Shown here: one piece after another, positions 9,005-18,739 of the stretch
How the letters are laid out: every line of letters begins with the position of its first letter
How positions within the stretch are numbered: the first letter of the stretch is position 1
Source: Methylomonas montana
Lineage (GTDB): Bacteria; Pseudomonadota; Gammaproteobacteria; Methylococcales; Methylomonadaceae
Length of the DNA stretch: 64,000 nt
Direction: 5' to 3'
Assembly (NCBI RefSeq): GCF_030490285.1
Contig: NZ_CP129884.1
Location: 1,674,001 to 1,738,000 of the forward strand
Made by a program: the position numbers and the translations under genes
Notes under the pieces: model-generated
What the model saw: only the letters and a program-made list of their open reading frames with translations
Databases searched by the model: none
Told to the model about the DNA's origin: nothing

Positions 9005-11314
9005 GTGAAGAAAAAACCGCTATTACAAATACTGTTGCTGAGTATGCTGTCCGGCAAGGCCGCTCATGCCAGTAGCTTTGTAGTTGAGGATATTCAGGTC
9101 AAAGGCCTGCAAAGAATTTCCGCCGGTACCGTCTACAACTATCTGCCGGTTAACGTCGGTGAAACCTTTTCCGAAGACAAACAAGCCGCGGCGGTCCGAG
9201 CCTTATTCAACACTGGATTTTTCAAGGACATTTCCCTGGAACGAGACGGCGGTACGCTGGTCGTCAACGTCGTCGAGCGGCCTTCGGTTGCCAAGGTGGT
9301 CATCGAAGGCAACAAGGATATTAAAAAAGAAGACTTGACCGAGGCTTTGAAGAAAATCGGCTTGGCGGAGGGCAAAGTCTACAACAAGCAGATTCTCGAT
9401 AAAGTCGAACAAGAGCTGCGCCGGCAATATTTCAGCCATGGTAAATATGGCCTGAAAATCAAAACAGAAGTGTCCGAATTGACCCGCAATCGGGTCGGCA
9501 TTCATATCGACATTTCCGAAGGCCGGGTTGCAAAAATCAAGCAGATCAATGTCGTCGGCAGCAAATCGTTTGCCAACGATGTATTGCGCAAAGAGTTCGA
9601 ATTAAGCACCACCAATTTCCTGTCTTTTTATTCCAAAGACGATCAGTACTCCAAGCAAAAATTGTCCGCCGATTTGGAAAAGCTGCGTTCGTATTATCTG
9701 GACCGCGGCTATATCAACTTTTCCATCGAGTCGACTCAGGTCGATATCACCGCTGACAAGAAGGAAATCTATATCACGATCAACGTCAAGGAAGGCGATG
9801 TGTATATGCTGGATAAGGTCAAGCTGTCAGGCGAATTGATTGTGCCGCCCGAAGACTTGATCAAGCTGGTCAAAGTTGGGCCGGGCGAGATTTTTTCCCG
9901 GAAAAACGCCACCGAAACCTCCAAAGCGATCTCTGATCGCTTGGGCGACGAGGGTTATACCTTCGCAAACGTCAATATGGTGCCGGAAATCAACGAGTCG
10001 CAAAAAACCGTGGCGATGACTTTCTTCGTCGATCCGGGTAAACGCGTTTATGTGCGGCGGATCAATGTCAAAGGCAACACCAAAACCCGTGACGAAGTTA
10101 TTCGTCGCGAAGCTCGGCAGATGGAATCCAGCTGGGCGGCCAGCAGCAAGATCGAACGTACCAAGACCCGTTTGGATAGATTGGGTTATTTCGAGGAAGT
10201 CGGCGTGGAAACCCCGCCGGTTGTCGGCTCCGCCGATCAGATCGATGTCAATTACACGGTCAAGGAAAAAGCTTCGGGTAACTTGCAGGCCGGGGTCGGT
10301 TATTCGCAGGTGCAAGGTATCATTTTTAATGCCAACGTGTCGCAAGACAATATCTTCGGTACCGGCAAACGGGTCGATTTTGCTTTCAATAACAGCAGTA
10401 TTTTGACACGATACAATCTGGGTTTCTCCGATCCTTATTACACGCTGGACGGTGTGGCGCTGGGTTACAACCTGGGTTATACCTCCCGTAACGCTTACGC
10501 GGCCAACCTGGCCAGCTATAACACCAATATCGCCAATGCCGGCGTCAATTTCGGTATTCCGCTGAACGAGTTCGATCGGGTCGGTTTCGATATCGATCTA
10601 AAACATACCGGTATTTCCCAGACCAGTTTGTCTTCGGATACCATCATTAAATTTATCCAAGATAACGGCGATAGTTTCACGACGCTGTCCACCTCGGCAG
10701 GTTGGACTCACGATACCTTGGATAGAGCGACTTTTGCCACCAAGGGCGGGCAACAGCGGGTTTCCGGTTTGATTACCGTGCCGGGCAGCGACTTGGAATA
10801 TTTCAAGGTTGGTTATAAACAGCAGCATTATTTTCCATTGTCCAACGACTTCACCTTCCGCTTGTTGGGCGAGGTAGCGCATGGCGGTAGCTACGGCGGC
10901 AGCGCGGGATTGCCGTTTTTCGAAAACTATTTCGCCGGCGGTACCGGGGATGTCAGGGGCTTCATGCAAAACACCTTGGGCCGTATCGATACCAACGTGC
11001 TCAACCCTAGTAACACCTACAACAGGCCTATCGGCGGATCCACTAAATTGATCGGCAAGGCCGAGCTGTTTTTTCCGGTGCCGTTTTTAAGCGATGTCAA
11101 ATCGGTGCGGATTGGTTCGTTCGTTGACGCCGGTACCCTGGCGCCGGGACTGAACACAGGCGATCTGAAGAAGTATTTCCGTTATTCGGCGGGTTTGTCG
11201 GGCGAATGGTTGTCGCCCTTCGGGGCATTGGCCGTTAGTGTCGCTCAACCGCTTAATTCGGAAGAGGGCGATAGAACTCAAGCCTTCCAGTTCACCTTCG
11301 GTTCGGGATTTTAG
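9005..11314 (+). CDS. bamA: Outer membrane protein assembly factor BamA
   Basis: BamA (769 residues from this start) is the core of the BAM complex that folds and inserts beta-barrel proteins into the outer membrane. The GTG at 9005 gives a normal signal peptide (MKKKPLLQILLLSML, cleaved near AAHA); the frame is open further upstream to 8864, but that extension adds a non-signal sequence. Five POTRA repeats follow, starting SFVVEDIQVKGLQRIS. The C-terminal barrel has the conserved loop-6 motif DVRGF (VRGF/Y) and ends in an aromatic residue (TFGSGF), the BAM targeting signal. Unlike in enterobacteria, no rseP lies upstream; the neighbours are skp, fabZ and lpxA. Confidence 0.96.
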   Translation: MKKKPLLQILLLSMLSGKAAHASSFVVEDIQVKGLQRISAGTVYNYLPVNVGETFSEDKQAAAVRALFNTGFFKDISLERDGGTLVVNVVERPSVAKVVIEGNKDIKKEDLTEALKKIGLAEGKVYNKQILDKVEQELRRQYFSHGKYGLKIKTEVSELTRNRVGIHIDISEGRVAKIKQINVVGSKSFANDVLRKEFELSTTNFLSFYSKDDQYSKQKLSADLEKLRSYYLDRGYINFSIESTQVDITADKKEIYITINVKEGDVYMLDKVKLSGELIVPPEDLIKLVKVGPGEIFSRKNATETSKAISDRLGDEGYTFANVNMVPEINESQKTVAMTFFVDPGKRVYVRRINVKGNTKTRDEVIRREARQMESSWAASSKIERTKTRLDRLGYFEEVGVETPPVVGSADQIDVNYTVKEKASGNLQAGVGYSQVQGIIFNANVSQDNIFGTGKRVDFAFNNSSILTRYNLGFSDPYYTLDGVALGYNLGYTSRNAYAANLASYNTNIANAGVNFGIPLNEFDRVGFDIDLKHTGISQTSLSSDTIIKFIQDNGDSFTTLSTSAGWTHDTLDRATFATKGGQQRVSGLITVPGSDLEYFKVGYKQQHYFPLSNDFTFRLLGEVAHGGSYGGSAGLPFFENYFAGGTGDVRGFMQNTLGRIDTNVLNPSNTYNRPIGGSTKLIGKAELFFPVPFLSDVKSVRIGSFVDAGTLAPGLNTGDLKKYFRYSAGLSGEWLSPFGALAVSVAQPLNSEEGDRTQAFQFTFGSGF

Positions 11315-11397
11315 TTTAGTTTGAGCCGTTTTTACCCTATAATCGCCGTTGCGTTCTGTCTTAAAAACTCAAATATTAACCGGAGATGGTTTTGACC

Positions 11398-11898
11398 ATG
11401 AAAAATAGAATTTCTTTGTTTCTAATGCTGATGATTTTTGCTGGCGTTAGCCATGCGGAGCTGAAAATCGGCTTTGTCAATGTGGCTAAGGTTTTGGAAA
11501 AAGCGCCGCAAGCGGCAAAAGCAAAAACCCGCTTGGAAACCGAATTTTCACCTCGCGATAAAGCATTGGTTTCTCAGCAAAAAGAAATCAAAAACCTGGA
11601 AGACAAACTTGGTAAGGACTCTGCGGTGATGGGCGAAGAAGAGCGCCATAGACTGGAAAAAGACATTCTCGATAAAAAACGCGATGCCGCCAGAGCGCAA
11701 CAGGAGTTCAGCGAAGACTTCAATATGCGCAGAAACGAAGAGCTTGGCAATTTGCAAAAGCGTATTGTCGAAGCGGTAAGAGCGTTAGCGAAGGAAGAGT
11801 CTTTCGATTTATTGCTGACAGACGGCGTCATCTATGCCAACGATCAAATCGACGTCACCGCTCGAGTTCAGCAAAAACTGGAAACATTGTCGCAATAA
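11398..11898 (+). CDS. skp: Periplasmic chaperone Skp/OmpH
   Basis: Skp (166 residues) is a trimeric periplasmic holdase that carries unfolded outer-membrane proteins to BamA. A signal peptide (MKNRISLFLMLMIF, cleaved after SHA) is followed by LKIGFVNVAKVLEKAPQA, the conserved beta-strand of the OmpH family. Next comes a long charged coiled coil forming the tentacles, and a C-terminal IDVTARVQQKL. ATG 11398 is favoured over ATG 11386, because the only Shine-Dalgarno-like sequence (CGGAG) abuts the latter. TATAAT at 11338-11343 suggests its own promoter in addition to read-through from bamA. Confidence 0.93.
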   Translation: MKNRISLFLMLMIFAGVSHAELKIGFVNVAKVLEKAPQAAKAKTRLETEFSPRDKALVSQQKEIKNLEDKLGKDSAVMGEEERHRLEKDILDKKRDAARAQQEFSEDFNMRRNEELGNLQKRIVEAVRALAKEESFDLLLTDGVIYANDQIDVTARVQQKLETLSQ

Positions 11899-12008
11899 AG
11901 TCGTCACCGATGCTTTCCTGAATTCGGGAAAGTACTCACCGTTTACAGGCAGGGAAGTTCGGCAAGCATGGACTTCCCGCTATCCAATCCTCATCGCACA
12001 AACAACTC

Positions 12009-12452
12009 ATGGCTGGCTCACTCGATATTTTACAAATTCAGGAATTATTGCCGCACCGCTATCCTTTTCTGCTGGTAGACAAGGTGCTTGAATGCGAACC
12101 GGGTGTGCGCTTGTCGGCTGTGAAAAACGTCACGTTTAACGAACCGTTTTTTCAAGGCCATTTCCCGAATCAGCCGATTATGCCAGGTGTGCTGATCATG
12201 GAAGCGCTGGCGCAAGCCACTGCGCTGTTGACTTCGCAGAGCAACGACAAACTGGGCAAAGGCACGATTTATTATTTGGCTGGCATCGATAATGCCCGGT
12301 TTAAAAGACAAGTCGTGCCCGGCGATCAACTGCGCTTGGAAATCACTTATATCAAGCACAAGCGGCATCTTTGGTCGTTCGACTGTCGAGCCGAAGTGGA
12401 CGGCGAATTGGCCGCTAGCGCGCAGATCATGTGTGCGGCCTCGGCGGCTTAA
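12009..12452 (+). CDS. fabZ: 3-hydroxyacyl-[acyl-carrier-protein] dehydratase FabZ
   Basis: FabZ (147 residues) dehydrates 3-hydroxyacyl-ACP in type II fatty acid synthesis. It shares 3-hydroxymyristoyl-ACP with LpxA next door. The hot-dog-fold signature is intact: [12 protein letters not shown] at about 13-24, then [20 protein letters not shown] with the catalytic His51 and Glu65. Its stop directly abuts the lpxA start. The 110 bases between skp and this gene are where lpxD lies in many Gammaproteobacteria; nothing resembling LpxD is here. Confidence 0.97.
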   Translation: MAGSLDILQIQELLPHRYPFLLVDKVLECEPGVRLSAVKNVTFNEPFFQGHFPNQPIMPGVLIMEALAQATALLTSQSNDKLGKGTIYYLAGIDNARFKRQVVPGDQLRLEITYIKHKRHLWSFDCRAEVDGELAASAQIMCAASAA

Positions 12453-13223
12453 ATGATAGATCCTAGAGCCGTTGTACATATCAACGCCGAACTGGCCGAC
12501 GACGTCAAAGTCGGTCCGTTCTCGATTATCGGTCCTGATGTGCAAATCGATTCCGGCACAGAGATCGGTCCGCATGTGGTGATCAAAGGGCCGACCGCAA
12601 TCGGTAAAGACAACACCATCTATCAATTCACCTCGATAGGCGAGGATCCGCAAGACAAGAAATACGCGGACGAAATTACTCGACTGGAGATCGGCGACCG
12701 TAATGTGATTCGCGAGTTCTGCACCATGCACCGCGGCACTCAGCAGGATCAAGGACTAACATTGATCGGCAGCGACAATTTGTTCATGGCTTATACCCAT
12801 GTCGCCCATGATTGCGTGATCGGCGACAACGTCATCATGGCCAACGGTGCCTCGATTGCCGGCCATGTACATCTCGGAGATCACTCGATTCTGGGCGGAT
12901 TCACGCTGGTGCATCAGTTCACCCAGATAGGCGAATACAGTTTTTCGGCGATGGGTAGTGCGATTACCCAGGATATTCCGCCGTATGTGATGGTCGGCGG
13001 CAGGCCGACCCGGCCGCATGGCATCAACTCGGTGGGCATGGAACGCAACGGCGTACCGCCGGAGGTGATCAGGCAGATTCGTAAAGCCTATAAGATCCTC
13101 TACAAAAATAATCTGCGTCTGGAAGACGCTATCGAAGAAATGGAAGACATGGCCGGTGAAAGCAACGAACTGTCCAACATGGTCAGTTTCCTGCGTAATG
13201 TCACACGCGGCATCCTCCGATAA
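12453..13223 (+). CDS. lpxA: UDP-N-acetylglucosamine acyltransferase LpxA
   Basis: LpxA (256 residues) transfers 3-hydroxyacyl from ACP to UDP-GlcNAc, the first step of lipid A synthesis. The N-terminal left-handed beta-helix is built of hexapeptide repeats (starting IDPRAVV, then [15 protein letters not shown]). The catalytic histidine region is [20 protein letters not shown], and the C-terminal helical domain contains [20 protein letters not shown]. It starts right after the fabZ stop and overlaps the rnhB start by 26 bases. lpxB, commonly next, is absent here. Confidence 0.97.
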   Translation: MIDPRAVVHINAELADDVKVGPFSIIGPDVQIDSGTEIGPHVVIKGPTAIGKDNTIYQFTSIGEDPQDKKYADEITRLEIGDRNVIREFCTMHRGTQQDQGLTLIGSDNLFMAYTHVAHDCVIGDNVIMANGASIAGHVHLGDHSILGGFTLVHQFTQIGEYSFSAMGSAITQDIPPYVMVGGRPTRPHGINSVGMERNGVPPEVIRQIRKAYKILYKNNLRLEDAIEEMEDMAGESNELSNMVSFLRNVTRGILR

Positions 13224-13788
13224 CTGTTCACGGATTGCCGGTATCGACGAAGTTGGCCGAGGCTGCATAGTCGGACCGGTGGTCGCCGCTGCGGTGATTC
13301 TCGATCCGGCCAAGCCGATCGCCGGTTTGACCGATTCCAAAAAACTCACCGAAAAAAAACGTCGCTGGCTGGCCGAACATATCATGGCAAATGCTTGGTG
13401 TTGGGCCGTCGCCCGTGCCGAGGCCAGCGAAATCGACCGTATCAATATTTTGCAAGCGACGATGGTGGCAATGCAACGCGCCGTTGCTTATTTACCTTGT
13501 CAACCCGATTGGGTAAGGGTGGACGGCAATCGCTTACCGGCACTGGATATGCCTGGCGAAGCTATCGTGCAAGGGGATTTATTGGTTGCCGAGATCTCCG
13601 CCGCATCAATATTGGCCAAAGTGGCGCGCGACGAGGAAATGCAGACTTTGGATAGGCTATATCCGGGCTATCATTTTGCCGTTCATAAAGGCTATCCGAC
13701 TCAGCAGCATTTAGCAGCGCTGCAACAATATGGCATCACCCCGCAGCATCGAAAATCGTTTGCACCGGTCAAGAAATATCTTGCTTAA
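13198..13788 (+). CDS. rnhB: Ribonuclease HII
   Basis: RNase HII (196 residues) removes single ribonucleotides and RNA primers from DNA-RNA hybrids. The start at 13198 ([22 protein letters not shown]) places the catalytic D17/E18 where expected. Other motifs are [15 protein letters not shown], and the C-terminal [13 protein letters not shown]. An upstream in-frame extension would read into lpxA coding sequence and looks unlike an RNase HII N-terminus. The 26-base overlap with lpxA indicates coupling; dnaE follows seven bases after its stop. Confidence 0.95.
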   Translation: MSHAASSDNCSRIAGIDEVGRGCIVGPVVAAAVILDPAKPIAGLTDSKKLTEKKRRWLAEHIMANAWCWAVARAEASEIDRINILQATMVAMQRAVAYLPCQPDWVRVDGNRLPALDMPGEAIVQGDLLVAEISAASILAKVARDEEMQTLDRLYPGYHFAVHKGYPTQQHLAALQQYGITPQHRKSFAPVKKYLA

Positions 13789-13794
13789 GCAGCC

Positions 13795-16700
13795 ATGAAT
13801 CCGAGTTTCGTTCATCTTCGTATCCACACCGAATTTTCGCTGGTTGACGGTATCGTCAGAATCAAGCCGTTGGTGAAGAAACTGGCGGGATACGCGATGC
13901 CGGCCGCGGCGATTACCGAGCAAAGCAATCTATTCTCGCTGGTTAAATTTTATAAAGCCGCGCAAGGCGCCGGCATCAAACCGCTGATCGGCGCCGATGT
14001 GCTGGTATTCAACCCCGATGAGCCTGCTTCACCATTTCGCTTGACGCTATTAGCCCGCAATAAAAAAGGCTATGTGACGCTGACCGAGCTGATTTCTCTC
14101 GGTTACCAACAAGGCCAGCATCAGGGTATCCCGATGCTGCAGAAGGACTGGATCGCCGAAAACCATGAAGGATTGATCGTTCTGTCGGGAGCAATGGATG
14201 GCGATGTGGGCATGGCTTTATTGGCGGAAAACGCCGAACAGGCCAAGAGCTGCGCCGAATACTGGATGAGTCTGTTCGAGAACAGTTTTTATTTGGAGTT
14301 GCAACGGGTCGGCAAAGTCGATGAGGAGCGCTATATCAAACTGGCGGTGGATTTGGCTGTCGAGCTGGAGTTGCCGGTAGTGGCGACCAACGACGTGCGC
14401 TTCATCGGCAAGAACGATTTCGATGCGCATGAAGTGCGGGTTTGCATCCATCAGGGCCGGGTACTGGACGACAGCCGCCGGCCGAAAAATTATACCGCTC
14501 AGCAATATCTGCGCAGTGCCGAGGAAATGGCCGAATTGTTCGCCGATATTCCGGAAGCGCTGGAAAACAGCGTGGAAATAGCCAAGCGCTGCAATGTTGA
14601 ATTGACGCTAGGCGAAAACTATCTGCCGGACTTTCCGGTACCCGAGGGTATGACGCTGGATCAGGTGTTTATGGAAGCATCGCGGCAAGGTTTGGAAGAG
14701 CGCTTGCAACAGCATCCGCCGGTGGGCAAGGGCAGTTTCGAGGAAAATCGCCAAGTTTACGACCAGCGTTTGGAAACCGAGCTTGGCGTGATTACCCAGA
14801 TGGGTTTCCCCGGTTATTTCATGATCGTCGCGGACTTCATCCAGTGGGCCAAAAACAACGATATTCCGGTCGGGCCGGGCCGGGGTTCGGGGGCCGGTTC
14901 GCTGGTCGCTTACGCGTTGAAAATCACCGACCTGGATCCGATTGAATTCGATTTACTGTTCGAACGCTTCTTGAATCCGGAGCGGGTGTCGATGCCCGAC
15001 TTCGACATCGATTTTTGTATGGATCGCCGTGACGAGGTGATCGATTACGTAGCCCGCCACTATGGCCGAGATCATGTCTCCCAGATCATCACTTACGGCT
15101 CGATGGCGGCCAAGGCGGTAATTCGCGACGTCGGCCGGGTAATGGGGCATGCCTATGGTTTCGTGGATAGGCTGGCAAAATTGATTCCATTTGAAATCGG
15201 CATGACCTTGGATAAGGCGCTGCAAGACAGCGCCGAGTTGAAAGCTTTGTACGATACCGAGGAAGAGGTCAAATCCCTGATCGACATGGCGCGTTCGCTG
15301 GAGGGTATTTCCCGTAATGCCGGCAAGCACGCAGGCGGAGTGGTGATATCGCCAACAAAGTTGACTGATTTCAGTCCACTGTATTGCGAGCAGGGCGGCG
15401 GCAATCTAGTCACGCAGTTCGACAAGGATGACGTCGAAGCCGTTGGCTTGGTCAAGTTTGACTTCTTGGGTTTGCGGACCCTGACCATTATCGATTGGGC
15501 GCTGCAGACCATCAATCGCCAACGCGCCCAGCGCGGCGAGGAAGCGGTCGACATCAGTCAGATTCCGCGCGACGACCTGCCCAGTTACGAATTGCTGAAA
15601 AATGCTCAGACCACGGCGGTGTTCCAGCTGGAGTCGCGCGGCATGAAGGAATTGATCAAAAAACTGAAACCGGACTGCTTCGATGACATCATCGCGTTGG
15701 TGGCACTGTTTCGTCCCGGACCGCTGGAATCGGGCATGGTCGATGACTACATCAACGTCAAGCATGGCGCCAAGGCCGAGTATGCCCATCCTTTGTTGGA
15801 ACCGATCCTCAAACCCACCAATGGCGTAATTCTCTACCAGGAACAGGTGATGCAAATCGCCCGAGAATTGGCGATGTATACCTTGGGCGGCGCCGACATG
15901 CTGCGACGGGCGATGGGTAAGAAAAAGCCGGAGGAGATGGCCAAGGAGCGCGAAAAATTTATGTCGGGTGCGGTGGCAAACCAGATCGACGAAGCTATCG
16001 CCACCTATGTTTTCGACCTGATGGAAAAGTTTGCCGGCTATGGTTTCAACAAATCGCACTCGGCTGCCTACGCGCTGGTCGCTTATCAAACCGCTTGGTT
16101 GAAGGCGCATTATCCTGCCGCGTTCATGGCGGCGGTGATGTCGTCGGATATGGATAACACCGATAAAGTGGTGGTGTTGATAGACGAATGTCGGGAAATG
16201 AAGCTGGATATCTGTCCTCCGGACATCAATATTTCCGATTTCCGTTTTACTGTAAACGACCAAGGCCAGATCGTTTACGGCATCGGCGCGATCAAAGGCG
16301 TCGGCGAAAATGCGATAGAAGACTTGCTGAAAGAGCGCAATGCTAATGGCCCGTTTGCCGGCTTGTATGACTTATGCAAGCGCGTGGATTTGCGTAAGGT
16401 CAATCGCCGGGTCTTGGAGGCTCTGATCAGGGCAGGCGCCTTGGATAGCATTGATCCCAATCGTGCCGCACATCTGGCCGAATTGACCACCGCGCTAAGA
16501 GTCGCCGAACAGCACGGAAAAATGGCGCTGGCCGGTCAAAACGATCTATTCGGTTTGGCGGTGCAGGTGGAAGTCAGCGATGGCGAAGCGGAAGCCTATT
16601 CGACCGTCGTCGAACCGTGGACCGAAAAAGAAAAGCTGGAAGCGGAAAAGCAGACTCTGGGTTTGTTTCTGACCGGTCATCCGATAGCCGAATATCTGCC

Positions 16701-17283
16701 GGAATTGAAGCATATTACCTACGGTTCGCTGGCCAGCCTGGAAGTCGACGCCGGCCGCTCCAGGGGCAAGATGGAAGGCCGCGTGGCAGGATTGGTTGTG
16801 GAAATGCGTACCCGGCAAACAAAGCAAGGCAAGATGATGGGCTTTGCGACCTTGGACGACCGTACCGGCCGACTGGAAGTGGCGGCGTTTAGCGGCATTT
16901 TCGACAAATATCGGAATTTGCTGGCGAAAGACACCTTGTTGGTTGCAGAAGGATCGTTGGCAATGGACGACTTTACCAATAGTCTGCGCATGACTGCCGA
17001 AAAGCTCTACAGCATGGAGCAGGCACGGGAAATGTTTGCTAGGGCGATTGTTTTGAATTGGGATTGTCGGCAGTGGCCGACAGAACGCTCTTTTGTCGAC
17101 GAGCTAATGGAGACTCTCAATCCGTTTTGCGGCGGTTTGTGTCCGATCAGCGTCGAGTTTGCAAAGTCCGATGCGAAAGCCAGTCTGCAATTGGGCGACG
17201 ACTGGCGGGTGCATCCCGCCGATGAGTTGTTGACGCGTTTACGACGGTTGCTGTCGGTCGAGGCCGTGCAAGTCCGATATTGA
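13795..17283 (+). CDS. dnaE: DNA polymerase III subunit alpha
   Basis: The replicative polymerase catalytic subunit, 1162 residues, a normal length for DnaE1. It has an N-terminal PHP domain (FVHLRIHTEFSLVDG), then the C-family polymerase palm with VGPGRGSGAGSLVAY and the catalytic aspartates in MPDFDIDFCMDRRDEV (about residues 400-415). FRPGPLESGMVDDYI and FNKSHSAAYALVAYQTAWLKAHYPAAFMAAV are in the fingers region. The C-terminal OB-fold (GRVAGLVVEMRTRQTKQGKMMGF) binds single-stranded DNA and is followed by the tau-binding tail. It is the last gene of the bamA-dnaE run. Confidence 0.98.
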   Translation: MNPSFVHLRIHTEFSLVDGIVRIKPLVKKLAGYAMPAAAITEQSNLFSLVKFYKAAQGAGIKPLIGADVLVFNPDEPASPFRLTLLARNKKGYVTLTELISLGYQQGQHQGIPMLQKDWIAENHEGLIVLSGAMDGDVGMALLAENAEQAKSCAEYWMSLFENSFYLELQRVGKVDEERYIKLAVDLAVELELPVVATNDVRFIGKNDFDAHEVRVCIHQGRVLDDSRRPKNYTAQQYLRSAEEMAELFADIPEALENSVEIAKRCNVELTLGENYLPDFPVPEGMTLDQVFMEASRQGLEERLQQHPPVGKGSFEENRQVYDQRLETELGVITQMGFPGYFMIVADFIQWAKNNDIPVGPGRGSGAGSLVAYALKITDLDPIEFDLLFERFLNPERVSMPDFDIDFCMDRRDEVIDYVARHYGRDHVSQIITYGSMAAKAVIRDVGRVMGHAYGFVDRLAKLIPFEIGMTLDKALQDSAELKALYDTEEEVKSLIDMARSLEGISRNAGKHAGGVVISPTKLTDFSPLYCEQGGGNLVTQFDKDDVEAVGLVKFDFLGLRTLTIIDWALQTINRQRAQRGEEAVDISQIPRDDLPSYELLKNAQTTAVFQLESRGMKELIKKLKPDCFDDIIALVALFRPGPLESGMVDDYINVKHGAKAEYAHPLLEPILKPTNGVILYQEQVMQIARELAMYTLGGADMLRRAMGKKKPEEMAKEREKFMSGAVANQIDEAIATYVFDLMEKFAGYGFNKSHSAAYALVAYQTAWLKAHYPAAFMAAVMSSDMDNTDKVVVLIDECREMKLDICPPDINISDFRFTVNDQGQIVYGIGAIKGVGENAIEDLLKERNANGPFAGLYDLCKRVDLRKVNRRVLEALIRAGALDSIDPNRAAHLAELTTALRVAEQHGKMALAGQNDLFGLAVQVEVSDGEAEAYSTVVEPWTEKEKLEAEKQTLGLFLTGHPIAEYLPELKHITYGSLASLEVDAGRSRGKMEGRVAGLVVEMRTRQTKQGKMMGFATLDDRTGRLEVAAFSGIFDKYRNLLAKDTLLVAEGSLAMDDFTNSLRMTAEKLYSMEQAREMFARAIVLNWDCRQWPTERSFVDELMETLNPFCGGLCPISVEFAKSDAKASLQLGDDWRVHPADELLTRLRRLLSVEAVQVRY

Positions 17284-17311
17284 GTTCGGTGATCGGGTTT
17301 TGTTCAAGACA

Positions 17312-17339
17312 TAAAAAAGGGAGGGTTAAAGCCCTCCCC
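17312..17339 (-). terminator. Intrinsic terminator of the VWA-OmpA lipoprotein gene
   Basis: GGGAGGG (17319-17325) pairs with CCCTCCC (17332-17338) around a six-base loop. Read on the minus strand, the hairpin is followed directly by a run of six T, so it terminates the minus-strand gene ending at 17386. It may also stop dnaE transcription from the other side, although no U-tract exists in that direction. Confidence 0.85.
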
Positions 17340-17385
17340 AAGTATTAAATCGCGGGTTCAGGAAACCCACGATATGGTTCAGCGA

Positions 17386-18573
17386 TTACTTGTCGGTACG
17401 TTTGTATTCGACACGACGGTTATAAGCGCGGCCTTCATCGGTGTCGTTGGTGTCGACCGGTTTGGATTCGCCGAAGCCCGCCGCTGTCAAACGTTTGCCG
17501 TCTACCCCTTGTTTGATCAATTCGGCTTTTACCGCATTGGCTCTGCGCTCGGAAAGTTTTTGGTTGTAAGCGTCGGTGCCGTAACTGTCGGTGTGGCCTT
17601 GAATTTCTACGGTCAGACCGGGATTCAGCTTCATTACCTCAACGGCGTTTTGGATCAGTGGGTCGTATTTGGATTTGACGTTGGCTTTGTCGAAATCGAA
17701 CAGCAGGCCGCGGAACGCCCAGCAACCGTCTCTATCGACGATGGCGCCTTTGGGGGTGTCGGGGCATTTGTCGGCACAGTTGTTGACACCGTCTTTGTCG
17801 TCATCGAGTTTTGAGCAATCCGCGACAACTGCTGGCGTGCCAGCTTTGAAGAATACGTTTTTGACGAATTCGCTCATGCCGTGTGCATCTTTGATGCTAT
17901 CGGCGGTGGTTGAGAAACCGCAGGCGGATGCGTCGGAAATTTGTTGCAAGGTGGCTTGGCCGGCTGCGTCGTTGTCGTTGCCAACCCATACGGTATAAAT
18001 GCACAGTCTGTCGCCGTATTGGGCTTTCAAGGCTTCAGCGGCTGGTGCGGGAGAAAATTCCTCAATACCGTCGCTCAGTACGATCAGCGCGATGTTGCCG
18101 GCAGCATTGCTAATATCATGACCGGATTCAGTTAATGCGGTTGCCAATGGTGTACCGCCGCTAGAGCAATTCAGGGACGCGATCGCGCTATCAAAGCCAG
18201 CAGGTGTGTAATTTTGTACGGCTTGATTCAAATGAGTCGAGTTCCAAGACAGGCAAGGGCCATAACCAAAGCTCAGCAAGCCGGATGTCAATGGGATAGA
18301 CGGAATCGATTTGTTGAATTTATTCAACAGGTTTTTTTCTACATCCAGCTTGGTGCCGCTGTAATCGGCGGAGTTCAGGTAGGTGCGGCTCATCGACGAA
18401 GATGAATCGTTGACGACGAAGAAGTTATTGGTTTTTTGTACCAGTTTTCCGGATTTCACCAATGCATTTAAATCTTCGGGCTGGAATGCCTGGAAGGTGT
18501 TGCTAGACTGTGTCGCGCAGCCTGATAATAGCGCACCCGCCAAGGTGGCCGTGAATAAAAGGTTCTTTCTCAT
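17386..18573 (-). CDS. Outer-membrane lipoprotein with VWA, calcium-repeat and OmpA domains
   Basis: This 395-residue protein starts MRKNLLFTATLAGALLSGC; LSGC is a lipobox with Cys19 as the lipidated residue. AGGAG lies ten bases upstream of this start, so the longer frame to 18609 is not used. Residues about 55-260 form a von Willebrand A-like domain with a MIDAS-type DSSSS and a later LIVLSDGIEEF. A thrombospondin-3-like segment follows (DDDKDGVNNCADKCPDTPKG). The C-terminus is a full OmpA domain (LLFDFDKANVKSKYDPLI, EIQGHTDSYGTDAYN, LSERRANAV, ESKPVDTND) that should bind peptidoglycan. It is convergent with dnaE. The probable role is anchoring envelope to wall and presenting a VWA adhesion domain; the ligand is unknown. 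Confidence 0.88.
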   Translation of the reverse strand: MRKNLLFTATLAGALLSGCATQSSNTFQAFQPEDLNALVKSGKLVQKTNNFFVVNDSSSSMSRTYLNSADYSGTKLDVEKNLLNKFNKSIPSIPLTSGLLSFGYGPCLSWNSTHLNQAVQNYTPAGFDSAIASLNCSSGGTPLATALTESGHDISNAAGNIALIVLSDGIEEFSPAPAAEALKAQYGDRLCIYTVWVGNDNDAAGQATLQQISDASACGFSTTADSIKDAHGMSEFVKNVFFKAGTPAVVADCSKLDDDKDGVNNCADKCPDTPKGAIVDRDGCWAFRGLLFDFDKANVKSKYDPLIQNAVEVMKLNPGLTVEIQGHTDSYGTDAYNQKLSERRANAVKAELIKQGVDGKRLTAAGFGESKPVDTNDTDEGRAYNRRVEYKRTDK

Positions 18574-18739
18574 AGCTGGGGTCTCCTGATTGTTATTCTT
18601 TAACGGCAAGGCCGATTACTTTGCCTTGATAGGCAAGTCTAACATTAATCCTTTATTTTTTTATAGTTCATTCATCTTATTCGAATGCCGTGAAATAATG
18701 CCGGCTGGTATTTATCCATCCGTTTTTGGGGAGAATGTT

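Noticed and set aside
15406-16263. Long open frame antisense to dnaE
   Set aside because: It lies wholly inside a well-supported gene, has no ribosome binding site and no family-like pattern. The same applies to long antisense frames within rnr (5738-6412), secA (34565-35428) and glgP.
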